Both the position numbers and the translations under genes were made by a program. Shown piece by piece: positions 48,383 to 59,265 of a stretch of DNA of 64,000 bases; the stretch's first letter is position 1, and every line of letters starts with the position of its first letter. The notes under the pieces are model-generated. The model did not search any database. It had not been told where the DNA came from and worked only from the letters and a program-made list of their open reading frames with translations. This DNA comes from Bolinopsis microptera (Eukaryota > Ctenophora > Tentaculata > Lobata > Bolinopsidae): contig NC_087072.1 of NCBI RefSeq assembly GCF_026151205.1, positions 15,228,169-15,292,168 on the forward strand. Direction: 5' to 3'.

Positions 48383-49745
48383 TATTTGTCACGCTGGGAA
48401 CTTTTATCTTATCGTGGTAGAGACGTTGTCTACGGGCACATGCATCTTCTAGCCACGGTAAGATCCAGGGTTTTGAGTCGTGCCGTTCATTTTTACGTCT
48501 AGGTCCAGGTTTCTTTTCAGGATATGCTTGATCGTAATGTTTGGAATAGATTTCACTGAATTTGTCATACTGGTCATTCGCATTAGTTTCTCTGTGCACC
48601 TCACTCCACGTTTCGCTCTCAATAATTCTTTTGAAATCAGCATGTGCAGCCGCATTGAACCTGCGGAAGTTCGGCACCTTCTCACGACCCTCACTCGATA
48701 TAACGCGCCTCCCTGCACTCCTGCCCAGTGAGAGTGTCGTCAGTGTTGCTAAGTGGTCCGACACATTGACCGTCAGTACATGACAACTCAAGGTATTTAA
48801 TAGGTCGTTGGTATAGACGTGGTCAATTAAGGTTGCGCTATGATCAGTTACACGAGTGGGCCTTGACACCAGTTGTACAAATCCATATTTTTCATAAACT
48901 GCGATAAGATTTTTCCCTGCTACATCTTTTTCGTGTTTTACTAAATCAACATTATAGTCACCGGTAAAAACGATGTGTTTGCGAGAGTGCCTATCAAGAC
49001 TTCGAAGTAGGTTATCTAGAATTTCGGTAAATTTGTCAATACTCCTGGAAGGAGAGCGATAAACATTAACTAACAGTTTAGTTTTGTTGAAGCCTTTGCA
49101 GTTGTGAATCTTTACAAATTGGAACTCACCGTTCAAGTCACCATCCCCCTCAAAATGTGGCCTAAAAGATTCAATTTGTTCCGGATTACAGACCCGTTTG
49201 TTAATATATATCGTTAAACCCCCTCCCCTGCCTGTTTTCCTTACAGGGTCTTGCTGGATAGGCTCGTAGAAATTTTCCAAAATAAGGTCAGTAATCCCGT
49301 TCGGTAATTTATTCAGAGTACAGTTGGTTTCATTAAAACTTAAGATATCGAAATTGCTATATGTGTCGATCTCTTCCCGGAAGTAGCTGATGTTATTATG
49401 TAGTGATCTCACATTTAGGGAAAAAATCTTGAGCTCGTTGCGATTCGCAGATTTTACGTGCGTCGGCTGCTTATATTCACAGCGTTGTAAGAATTGAGAT
49501 AGCTCGTTCCAATAATCAGAGCAACCCTCGTGATCATCTAGCTTATCTCCTATATCATTTATTAAACAATCTCTGTGGTACGGATTAAATGAGATTTTGT
49601 CCGACTCTGTGCAGTAGTTCTCGTTCAAATCGATGCAGTTTATATTGAAACCTGCAATATTCTCCTCGCAACACTTCACACATCCTAACACACCTCTGTA
49701 GCATTTCACGTGAACTTTCCTGTCGCACCAATCACATTCTCTCAC
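48360..49745 (-). pseudogene. LINE ORF2, zinc finger and AP-endonuclease part
   Basis: 461 codons, frame open back to 49922. It starts with a PHD-like finger (CYACLGW before the listed start, then CDWCDRKVHVKC and CVKC) and continues with an APE-type endonuclease: FSLNVRSL (N111), FNETN (E139), GRGGGLTIYINK (173-183), TGDYNVDL (D263, N265), LIDHV (D308) and SDH (330-332). This endonuclease nicks target DNA to prime reverse transcription. The frame ends in AAYKKN at the A-run near 48369; the RT part is in the next frame. All catalytic positions I can place are present. Confidence 0.87.
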
Positions 49746-49749
49746 ATTA

Positions 49750-50085
49750 TTTATAGAATAAGACCATCCTAAACAAGCGTAACACTGTGCCTTAAATTTA
49801 ACTTTCGCCTGCTGAGAGCCACTATCGTTTACAGTTTCATCAATATTCGAGTGTAGATCGTTACTAGTATTACTGTTTTTACAGCTCTTGCATGACCAGG
49901 TAGGATTCGCTTTCAGCGAATCCTACCTGGTCATTAGATAACGATTCGCATTTATGATGTTTAGTTGCTTTACATGTTGCACAAAAGAGTAATGGATGAT
50001 TCTTTGTTAAACGTGTTTTACAAGTGCCACATTGTTTAGAATTGGTCGGTGGATCTACTTGATTAGTTATACTGATAATATTTAT
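49750..50085 (-). pseudogene. LINE ORF2 N-terminal zinc finger region, disrupted
   Basis: One frame (from about 50085) reads CGTCKTRL...LLFCATCKATKHHKC, a first PHD-like finger, and then ends. The matching last pair WSCKSC is in the next frame (49922 downward). The break coincides with a perfect palindrome at 49892-49934. No ATG precedes the first finger in frame, so the true start of ORF2 is unclear. Confidence 0.7.
49892..49934. repeat. Perfect palindrome, 20-nt arms, 3-nt loop
   Basis: ATGACCAGGTAGGATTCGCT, TTC, then the exact complement. It lies in the PHD-finger coding region of LINE ORF2 and coincides with the frame break there. Confidence 0.95.
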
Positions 50086-50985
50086 ATAAAACTTGTAATA
50101 TAGTTTCTATAGAACTAGGAAAACGTAACCTGTCAGAACTGTTCAGCAAGGACTATTCAGCCCTGAGTGTGAATCAGCTCGTGACTTTCTGACTAAACTA
50201 AGAGTAACCTGTACAGATTTACCTGTACAGAGTACAAATCAAAACCTGCCTGCCTGTTTATTATACCTGCCTGTTTAAAATGAAATTAAAAAAAATACAA
50301 GATCTGTGTGAGAGTGTATACAAATTGTAGTGCTGTATCTGTGTGACCTCATTCCTGAAAAAAATTGTGTCACGTATGTCATCGTAAGATTGTACGTCGT
50401 ATGTTCTATTATGTTATAAATGTCTGTCATACTGACATAATAATTATAGTAATGAATATTTTGGGTTATTGATATGAAAGATCGTGACCGTTTAAGTGTG
50501 ATTGTATTGTTATTATCAGCCTTGATTTAGTGAGATAGTGATGGTTGATTTCAGAAATAGTTGACTGAGTTAATGTAAAGGTTAATAGGCCGATTTGAAT
50601 ATTAGACTAGAATAAATTGTAAATATGAGATTACAGGATGAGATTAGATAGTGTTTGAAAGAGCCAATCAGATCATTTCTAGCCTCGATGCTGAACTGTG
50701 AGCAGCTGATTTTGAAAAAATAAAGTCATGGGATCGCTAAGACATGAAAATATAGCAAATAATTGATGATAGCCACTAGCCAGTTTGAAATTATAGTGCG
50801 ATTATTTATTTGTAATCCTCTTTTCATTGTACGATAGGCTGCACCCTCTGATGCAGGTATTTGTCGATACGTTTAATCACAGCAGATTTGTTGACATTTT
50901 GGGTAATTTAATAGACTTCTTTTAACATAACTTAAACTTAACTTTATCAGTCAGCTCAACTTCATGGCTTAAACACAAAACTAGT

Positions 50986-52800
50986 TCACCTATAAGTGGA
51001 CCGAGAAAATCGTTCTACTATGTTAGCATAAAGGACGCGTAAGGGTAGCGGCCCTTTACGCAGCCCCAGAGTCAAGAGGATACAGTGAACCCAGCATCTG
51101 GTGAGCACTGATTTACCTAGCTTGTTGAAGTGAATGCCGTCGCGTGCCAGGTGCGGTAGGCCGAATAGAACATTATCAAAGAGTTTGAAATTTCTACTGC
51201 GTAAGGAGAGTTGGAGCATCAGTTCGTTCGTCAGATCTATTGTCCGGTTCATTTTGTTGAAACGATCTGCATTTATGGACAATGGGCTGATGGAGTCAAA
51301 TAAAAACTGAACGTTCAAGTGTCTGTACTTGTCAATGAAAAGTTTAACGTGGTTGTGGAGAGTCTGGGGATCTGCACCGTTTTTCCTCAGGTCGTTTATC
51401 CCTGCTGAGATTAGGACTACGTCAGCCTGCCGAATGGACTCATCGTGTTGGTCGAGATCGCGCAGCAGAAAGAGATCATTTCTGAAAGCTACGGCAGGCT
51501 CTTGCAGTTCACTGCAATCAAAAGAAGCGTTTTTGGAATCAGAGAGGATCAGTACGCGTTTAGGCCCTGGCTGGCTGGTGGTGGAGGGATGAGAGACAGG
51601 GCTCTGCTTAGGACGGGATGATGGACTGATCAAAGTTCTGCAAGTAATGCTGATCCGGGTGCCTGTGCACTGCTCTTGATGGACCCGCGGTACACTGTGA
51701 TCGAAGAGGTTCTGGCTAGACCGAGTCATGGAGTACAAAGACCCGTGCTCGGGGGTAATGGAAAATCGCTCGTACTTTCCTGGCAGCTTCCTCCTGAAAA
51801 CAACTGGGCGTGCAGCTCCGAGAGTGATGGTCAGGATGGAACTATCGGGGTCAAGCGACGGCTCGTTGTCGCTGTGGGGAGGAATGTGAGCTGTGTGTGA
51901 GTCGTATTTAGTCACCAAGAAACTATTTGAGGATTCATGGACATCGGGGGACAAAGATACGAGTTTATCAATAATAAGTTTCAGATATGGGTTTGAGTCA
52001 AAATCCCTAGCCTTGTGGTGGCTCCCCCCGTACTTATAAGGCAATGATCCGTAATAAGCCGTTTTCCTGCTCCCAAAATCACGGTCATATTCTGTCCCTG
52101 AGTCCAAGACTCCTGCATCAAAATCTGCGAACGGATTACCTTCGTAAAGTTCGTAAGGTTCCAGATTACCTGGTGAGTGCTGACTAACTGGAGCATCTGA
52201 CGGTGCTGGAGCTGGAGGTGGAGAGAAGCAGATGTCAGCGTTCTCTGGAACTGCAGGCGGAGCACACGTAGCTGGTGTTTGGAGGTCTGCTACCAGTGTC
52301 TGGGCGGAGTCGATGTTCTTCTTCAGCTCCTCCAACTGGGAGTTCGCTTCACAGACGTGCCTCGAAAAATGGGAGGTTAGATCGTTCAGTCTGTGTGTCA
52401 GTGCGTCGCCGTCAGTCATTAGAACACGAGTAAAGTGTTGTTTGAGGGAGAACTCCTTTTTCCTAGGAGTGTCACGTAATTCGACGTAGCTCTTGTCGTC
52501 GTAAATTCTCGTGAGCTCATCAAAAATTTGTTGGTCCGACAATTTGTCGACTAAATCAATGCAGAGTTGTGGGCTATAGCATCTGATGTTTGTCTGTGTC
52601 GAACAATCAATTTTCAAGACTGTACCTGCACTTTGTAGATTTGCCAGGTAGCCCTCTTTAAGACTGTAGGTAGCGGTGGGCGTGCCGCTACCTGGCGGCC
52701 CGGTGGAGTGTTGAGAAGACGCTGGACTGATCATGTCTGTCAGGTGATGGTGGTGGTGGTGGTCCGGTCTGTTGAGTCGGTACAAGAATGACGTCAACAC
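50986..52800 (-). CDS. LINE ORF1: AlkB-like dioxygenase plus SGNH hydrolase
   Basis: 604 residues, intact. Residues 1-180: a poly-His stretch (14-19) and a region with heptad-like helices (145-175). A Pro-rich linker (180-215) follows. Residues about 255-392 fit an AlkB-type 2OG-Fe(II) oxygenase: NSFLVTKY (292-299), HSDNE with iron ligands H309 and D311, ILTITLG (322-328), EHGSLYSM (351-358), H368 in DHSVP, and R382/R388 in TRISITCR for 2-oxoglutarate. Residues about 414-575 fit an SGNH hydrolase: LSDSKN (S422 or S420 as nucleophile), SAGINDL (block III, N469) and DGIHFN (D554, H557). Esterase-type ORF1 is known in CR1/L2 LINEs. The AlkB part would remove alkyl groups from nucleic acid; that role here is inference. 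Confidence 0.82.
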   Translation of the reverse strand: MLTSFLYRLNRPDHHHHHHLTDMISPASSQHSTGPPGSGTPTATYSLKEGYLANLQSAGTVLKIDCSTQTNIRCYSPQLCIDLVDKLSDQQIFDELTRIYDDKSYVELRDTPRKKEFSLKQHFTRVLMTDGDALTHRLNDLTSHFSRHVCEANSQLEELKKNIDSAQTLVADLQTPATCAPPAVPENADICFSPPPAPAPSDAPVSQHSPGNLEPYELYEGNPFADFDAGVLDSGTEYDRDFGSRKTAYYGSLPYKYGGSHHKARDFDSNPYLKLIIDKLVSLSPDVHESSNSFLVTKYDSHTAHIPPHSDNEPSLDPDSSILTITLGAARPVVFRRKLPGKYERFSITPEHGSLYSMTRSSQNLFDHSVPRVHQEQCTGTRISITCRTLISPSSRPKQSPVSHPSTTSQPGPKRVLILSDSKNASFDCSELQEPAVAFRNDLFLLRDLDQHDESIRQADVVLISAGINDLRKNGADPQTLHNHVKLFIDKYRHLNVQFLFDSISPLSINADRFNKMNRTIDLTNELMLQLSLRSRNFKLFDNVLFGLPHLARDGIHFNKLGKSVLTRCWVHCILLTLGLRKGPLPLRVLYANIVERFSRSTYR

Positions 52801-52885
52801 AGTACAACACGTACTATCTTATCAGCAATCCATTAGCGAGTGAAATTGCTAACGAATTGAAAAGTAAATGTGATCGAATGTGGTG

Positions 52886-53130
52886 TAAAATCGATTTGAA
52901 AAGTTGTTGTTTTGTCAAAAATCAAGTTTAAAAAACACTTAAATTGATGACGTCATCAAGTGATGATGATGATGATAAATTATTTTTCAATATAAAGTAA
53001 ACTAAAGTAGAAACGATTATCTTTAAAACCTGTGGTTCAAAATGACTGTATCTTTTATACTTTTGAATCTACGGACACTTAAATGTAGGCTACAATTGAC
53101 TGCAAAAAGCGTCTATACATATTATTATAT
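52886..53130 (-). repeat. Repeat family B, copy 4, second part
   Basis: Continues the B unit interrupted at 45638 (TAAAATCGATTTGAAAAGTT onward) to its end at GCGTCTATACATATTATTATATA, next to the Helitron. Confidence 0.85.
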
Positions 53131-53131
53131 A

Positions 53132-53768
53132 CTAGTGTAACCCGGCCTACGGCCGGGATTTCACTGCCGCAGTTAAAAAGGGTAGGAGTAATTACCCGCT
53201 GAGTCAAAACCCGGATTAGGCGAGCAATTCTATTCGGAGTGCCCTCACGTATCCAATAGTATGCTTAAAAGATAGTAATTCTTAATCAATAATCAATAGA
53301 AATTAACCCTTAACACCATGCACCACACCAGCCTATCATATTTGTGAACATGCATTACATTGTCGTATGAAAGTATGAACTCTCTCTACAGTCCAAACAG
53401 ACCGTTTGAGCACTCCCTCCCCTAATAAGTTTATAGTATTATATGACCATGTAATATATACGCCATGTAATATATACGCTACATATGCAGAGAGAGAGAG
53501 AGAGCTAGCCCCGTAACTCTTGCCGTTCTTCTCAAGCCATTTTATGTAACATATTTTGTGGTACAAAACCATCAATTAAACCACTTACCACCGGCCGATT
53601 TTTATAAAATTTGCTTATTGGCTTCGTCAGAGTTTTGTCGGCACTATACCGAAAAAACCAGTCCCGTAACTATTACCGTTTTTTTTGTATAACCGTTCGG
53701 AAATTACACACAGACACACACACAGACACACACACAGACACACACACATTCTGGTGTTATTAAGTTGA
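53132..53768 (-). mobile_element. 637-bp non-autonomous Helitron
   Basis: Read on the minus strand it starts TCAACTTAATAACACC and ends with a GC hairpin (CCCGGCC, GTA, GGCCGGG at 53157-53141) followed by TTACACTAG, the classical hairpin-plus-CTRR Helitron 3' end. It sits between A and T in an AT microsatellite, with no target duplication, as expected. It carries a CA/GACA microsatellite (53704-53748) near the 5' end and no Rep/helicase gene. Confidence 0.82.
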
Positions 53769-53778
53769 TATATATATC

Positions 53779-54200
53779 TTCACGACAATCTGTTGTAAAA
53801 CAGGGGTTCCAGAAAACCCACTTCCCGATACTCCTGAAACATGAAATTTTTTTTACTGTCGACTTGGACAAGGTCTAGACGCCCTGCAAAGTTTCAGATC
53901 TCTAACTCAATTTTAACATGGTTTTTAAGGCACCTGAATATGGCGATTTTGGGTTTTTTACCTAATTTCGTATAACATGCTGGCGCGTATTTTGCGCAAA
54001 TTTCTTAAAAACCTCCATATAACTATTTCTTATTCCTGTCATCTTTAACATTGAATCAGAATGTTTTGAACTTAAATGTACCTGCTGAACTACTTTCGAA
54101 AAAGTCTTAATGCCTGGAAAACAATAAAGGGGATATAATAGTATAGGGGGTAAATAGTATTGTGAATATAAGGGCGACGGTAATGCTTGCCAGCATTGTG
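53779..54200 (-). repeat. Repeat family C, inverted copy
   Basis: Reverse complement of 8060-8480. With B and H at 44.5-53.1 kb it repeats the order C-B-H of the 8-10 kb array, here inverted and interrupted. Confidence 0.85.
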
Positions 54201-56381
54201 ATGGATGGATATATGGATGGATATATCGTCTCCCGAGCTCTCAGACGTACCTTTTAAGAAATATCTGAGTGCATTGGTATGTGGTAGGAGCTTTAGGGGA
54301 AAGGAATCGCCGAGGGTAGTGATCTAGGGATGATTAAAAGTTAGTGTTACTGGGGGTGCTAAGGTTGATAATTGATGGAATACAATATTTTATATCAGTA
54401 ATGGCCGGTTGGATTTAATGACAAGGGGAATAACATGGGGACTAACCATCTAAGTGTTGGTAAAGGTAGGGGTAGCTCTGGTCTAAGGAAGTGTGAGGCT
54501 GGGAGCATGTCCAGAGAGCTACGGAAATCCACCTGTAGTGCTATGACAGGCCTTCTTACAGTGTGCAGCTGTTGAATGTTGGCGTCCTCCAGTCTGTGAT
54601 CTCTGTTCTTAGGAACTGCCCATTTAGTGTTATCTCAGCTAGGTGGCAGCGTATCAGGTCTCAAAGGTAAAAAGGTTATAGGGTCGCATGTTATCGGTAT
54701 CTGTTAGAGGTATGGGTGCAGCCACAAGGCGGTCTTGCGACGTCTGATGGCTTTGATACGGTATAGTAAGAGTCAGATTCAAATACATATACTTTAATAA
54801 CGATAATGAAGATAACATCTGTCGATATGAAGATAAAATCAACCAAGAAATAGAAAATGGAATACCTGGAGAAATTACTGAGTTTTTAGAATATTGGGTT
54901 TTAGGACTAGATTTAATACCTATGCTGACTAAATTAGGCAGGACATAACATTAACAGTAACACTGACGAGTAATATCGCCAACATTTTGCGCTTAACGCT
55001 GGCGCTGGCCAGCGCTAGTCAGCGCTAGCCAGCGCTAGCTTGGGCTAGTTATCGAACTGTTTGCGAAAGTTTGAGGCGCTGGCCATCGCAAACTATCGGG
55101 TTCAACCAGCGCTGGGTGGCGACAACTAGCGCTGGATAGCGACAACTAGCGCTAGTTGTCGTCATCCAGGGGTAGTTGTCGTGTTTTCACTATCGCAAAA
55201 GAACCGACTAGAATGCATATTCAGGAGTGCCTGCTTTAGTATACTCGTACGCGATGCAAGCCCTCGGTCCCCACAAAAGATAATTTCTAGAATTGTACAT
55301 ACTATGAGCTGGTCCCAAGTCCAGACGCAATTTTATTCTTTGTAATTTTCAATAACCCTGTCTAGTCATTGACTACTGATAGTTAATACTAGTTGTACAA
55401 TTTGTGAAAAGCAGTATGTGAACACATGAAAAGCAGTGTGCTCCTCAGTCCTTACCGGTACCCTTTATATTCAATATTAGCCACTAGCTTCGTTATTAAA
55501 ACACTTGATTCGATCACGTGATGTTATTTCATTGTAAACAGGGTTTATTTTTTATTACGTGTAGTCTAGTATGGTAAAGTATTAACACAAGTTAACTAAT
55601 GATATTATGTATATGAGTACAGATTCGAAGTGAAACATCGAGTTCCGTTCTGGCGAGGTCTTATCTGGTTGTTAATGTTTGTATCACGCGGTGACCCCCA
55701 CTGCCGCTTCGACGCTACAACGTATGACAAGTTAATGTTATACGTTGTATGACCCGCCGTGCACGAGTGCGCGGCCCTTTATCGTAGAAACTCTACAGCT
55801 AGGGGATAGTGAAACGACGATTGGGCCTGGGGTCACGACGTGATACAAAGGTTTGGCGAGCTGGGAGAAACCTTCGAGATCGTCTGGAAGGGCTGATCTA
55901 GACGCAAGCTTTGCTCAGTATTTATAATTATAGCTATATGCATAGCTAATCTAACTAGACTAACGACTTTGAGCTAGTTAACGAATATATGACATATAAC
56001 TTTGCTGATGCTCTGCAGCGCAAATACATGAAACAAATATTTTACGAGTATCACCTGTTTAGCTGACAAGTAATATCGCAAATACATTATACGCTGGCCA
56101 GCGCTAGCTGACGATTAATATAGCAAATATTTGATATTGATATATTGCGCCGCACTGGCGCGCTTGCCAGCGCTAGCTGACAAGTAATATCGCAACTATA
56201 TTGCACTGCCACGTGGCCACTGGCCAGCGCTGGCTGACGAGTAATATCGCAACTATATGATTTCGATATATTGCGCTGGCTGTTATGACCGGGTTTATTT
56301 TAATTATGCGCATATGTATAGTTATATTATATGGATATGGAGTTATATTAGGATGTGGAGTTACTGTGCCTTTTTACTTAA
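54201..56381. other. Repeat-rich intergenic sequence without genes
   Basis: Holds AGCGCTAG/CCAGCGCT palindrome clusters at about 54990-55170 and 56080-56290 (the latter with repeated GACGAGTAATATCGCAACTA-like units) and a small TIR element at 55678-55849. No coding signal. Confidence 0.5.
55678..55849. mobile_element. 172-bp TIR element
   Basis: Ends TTTGTATCACGCGGTGACCC and the near-complement GGGGTCACGACGTGATACAAA. An inner pair (ACAACGTAT / ATACGTTGT) strengthens the fold. No coding capacity. Confidence 0.65.
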
Positions 56382-57065
56382 GGGGGGGGGGGGGGGGGGG
56401 GGGTTCACCCTGATTTTTTTGTGAAACTTGGTTTCGAGATAGCAGTTGACCAACAAACTAGGACCGGTGACCGAACTTTTGAGGGGGTTCCGGACCCCAA
56501 CCGCCAAACGGTGCCCGCGGGGCAGCCACGCCCATATTTGGTCCAAATTAGGCCCAATTTAGCCAAATACCCTCAACATGCCCAAAACCCAGATTTTAGG
56601 TGATTTACTTGTAGCTAGTGGTCCCTTGAACTCGTATATGAATTTTCATCAGGATTGGACAAAAAATGACTGAGTTATTAGCCAAAAACCATATGCCCAT
56701 ATTTGGGTATACGCACCAAATTTTGTCGATTTTGGCCCATAAATTGGTCAGGTATCAATATTTTTGAATGAAACCAACTTTATATGGAAGGTAAGCCTAT
56801 ACTACACATTCTCTATGATTATCAGCTCAGTATCTACCTAACTGTGGATTCTGTGTTCAATTAATCGCAAAAAATGAACAAAATCACCCATATCTCAGTT
56901 CGCGATATTTGCGAAACTGATTTCGTTCAAAACAATAGAACTCAATAGGGTTTCAATATTTTTACATGAAATTTTCAGAATCAACGTAGAATCGCATTTC
57001 GACCTTAAGTTTTAATATGGAATTTTGAGTTAGGCCTTTAAAAAAATTTGGCGGCCAAATCCTGA
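56382..57065 (+). repeat. Repeat family A copy led by a G22 run
   Basis: A run of 22 G (56382-56403) precedes TTCACCCTGATTTTTTTGTG, the start of family A seen at 7214. The copy then follows the family to GGCGGCCAAATCCTGAAATT. It contains the 90-bp segment also found at 13770-13855. Confidence 0.85.
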
Positions 57066-57335
57066 AATTTGCCGGGCATTTTTCATTTGCCCTGTTTTCA
57101 CTTAGATTTGCCTTTTTTTCTTATGTGAGACTGAGAGTAAATTGCAATTGTATAATTGATAAATTTGATAAATTTGAATTTTCTTGGGTGGGTGCGACCC
57201 TTGGTCCTTGGATGTTGTTCCAAGTTGGGTTTCAGGTGCTATTTAGTTATTCATATCTTCTTCTTCGTAGGGGGCTGTGGTCATTATCACTAATAGAAAG
57301 ATCGTGACCACTGTAAGATGTTATTTATATCATAG

Positions 57336-57768
57336 CAGAGTTGAAAAATACGTATTTTACGAATTTTATAAAATATCAAAAATACGTTAAATACGGCGTA
57401 TTTTATTTTCGTTGAATAAAATACGTAATAAGTGTTATTGTACCATTGATACTGATAGCTCCAATAAAGTAATAAGTACTATTGCTTTATATAAATTTAC
57501 GATTTTATCAAAACTCGCGTAGCTCTGTCGTTTTTCACCTCGCATATGACTTCAGAGTACTGGGCACGTGCTATACCAAAGCATTAAAGCGTTGAAGTTA
57601 AATAGAAATGTGTCTGAAAAAAATGCAAACGAATGACATAACTTTAATCTTTGAATGAAATTTCAAGAAAAACGTATTTTAACGTATTTTTGACGTATTT
57701 TATTTCTAAGCAAAAATACGCAAAATACGGCGTATTTAAAAAATTATCTCACGTATTTTTCAACTCTG
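57336..57768. mobile_element. 433-bp hAT-type MITE
   Basis: Terminal repeats CAGAGTTGAAAAATACGT and complement, flanked by a perfect 8-bp duplication TATCATAG (57328-57335 and 57769-57776). The interior is built of AATACG-type repeats. CAGAG-like ends and 8-bp duplications are typical of hAT elements. Confidence 0.9.
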
Positions 57769-57776
57769 TATCATAG

Positions 57777-59120
57777 TCTCCATAAATACGAGCAGTTTAG
57801 TGAGACTTCTGAAAGCTTATTTTTGTAAATTCTACAAATATAAATATTGTAACGTACGTGTGGCGGGAAAAATGCATACAAAATCGCATACACAATTCAA
57901 GGAAACGTCTTCTTTCATGGATCATCACGTAAGGTGATCTGAGCTATAAGGTACCTATGTTAGTTAGCACAATGTTATACTATTAGTATTACTAAGTAGA
58001 CAAATAATAGGCTATCGTCGCGTGGTGTCCCAGGTAACTCGTACTCCGTTTCATAGATCTAGATTGTAGAATGTTACCTGGGGACCCCAGGCCATCCTGT
58101 TCATTAACATTGACTAGAGATTCGGCGGAATGACAGGCTGAGCGCCGCCCAGTAAATTTTTAACAGTAAATGAAAATTGAATTTAAACTCGGAAAATTGG
58201 TTAAGATAAGGACTAGGAGCAAATTATTATATAAAATTGTTCATGAACTAATTTGTGCTGCACTATTGCACGGTGTAAAATTAAAAGAAAGGACTTTTAT
58301 CAAATTTAATTAAGCGTACTCCATTTTACCGATTTATAAAAATTTCACATGAAATAAACGAACTTAAATCACGATTCTAAATTGCGTGTGCAATTACAGC
58401 AATACACATATTACGCGCTGACCTGAATTCACAGACCCACAATTTTGGGCATGATCAATATTTTGAAGTAAAGACTAAAGTCAAAGAGCTAGAGCATCTA
58501 ATGGAAAAATTTAGGATCATGTCATGAGTTATGTCATATTTTGTGTCAAATCATAAATCATCATGGGACATGAGCCGATCAAATTGTTAGATGAAAATTT
58601 TGGGCCTTCATGACCTTCACAGTGCTAATATAAACATGTGTATTGCGGTCATTTTAAGCCCAAGTTTAAGTCTCTAAGTCTAAGACCTTAACAGAAGCTG
58701 AAATACAAATTTCCCATGTACGTGCCTAATATGAAATTTGGGCGTGGCCCCAGTTGGGACTAGCGACACAACATGCGCCGTTCGGTGATTTGAGTTATCA
58801 ATATCAATGACATATTAAACCCGATTCAGCAGGAAAAAAAACTTTAGAAATTGAAGTGCACACTCAACTCTTCCCTCATCCCTGCTACTGAAGTATTTGG
58901 GCTATTTCTAAAATTAATGACTGATGACTTTAATAAATTGTTTGACCTTATACAACTGTTTCTTTTTTAGCGTGTTTAATCTGAATCAGACTACTACTCT
59001 GTTCACTCGCGAATGTCGGGATTTTTCTAAACCATGGTGCTTACCTGACGAATTATCAGCGATAAATTATTTTTATCACATGAAATGGCCATATAAGAAA
59101 GTAGGCAAGTGATTCGGTTA
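57777..59120. other. Intergenic, no gene seen
   Basis: AT-rich. A short inverted pair CCCAGGTAAC / GTTACCTGGG is at about 58028-58085. A 62-codon frame at 58924 shows no family features. Confidence 0.4.
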
Positions 59121-59265
59121 ACGAGTGACCGGTTTCATTCTCGGTATCATTTTGCATTTGCGGACGGTTATTCAAATTAATATCATTCCCTTTTGTTTGG
59201 GAAAGAGAGGCATTGGCAGCAGCGCCCCACTCTACCCATGATTATGGGTTTTGCTTTGGTCAAAT
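59121..59265 (+). mobile_element. Foldback element H, right arm only
   Basis: Matches the right arm of copies at 9931 and 44535 (TTTCATTCTCGGTATCA, then GGGTTTTGCTTTGGTCAAAT) with no left arm, so it is a truncated copy. Confidence 0.8.

Larger units (their letters stand above)
45639..52885 (-). mobile_element. 7.2-kb CR1/L2-like LINE with AlkB-esterase ORF1, inserted in repeat B
   Basis: On the minus strand: short 5' UTR (52801-52885), ORF1 (50986-52800), a spacer of about 900 bp, ORF2 with zinc fingers, AP endonuclease and reverse transcriptase (46340 to about 50085), 3' UTR (45650-46339), and an A-rich tail (complement of TTTTATTTTGTTTT). The flanks fit one interrupted B repeat, proving insertion. 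TGGTTT (45634-45639) and TGGTGT (52881-52886) may be a short target duplication. ORF2 is broken by a frameshift and a palindrome, so this copy is probably inactive. Order and domains fit the CR1/L2/Rex group. Confidence 0.9.

Noticed and set aside
53704..53748. CA/GACA microsatellite as a separate element
   Set aside because: It is part of the Helitron's 5' region, so not listed on its own.
57125..57307. 60-codon plus-strand ORF
   Set aside because: Short, no family features, between a repeat and a MITE.
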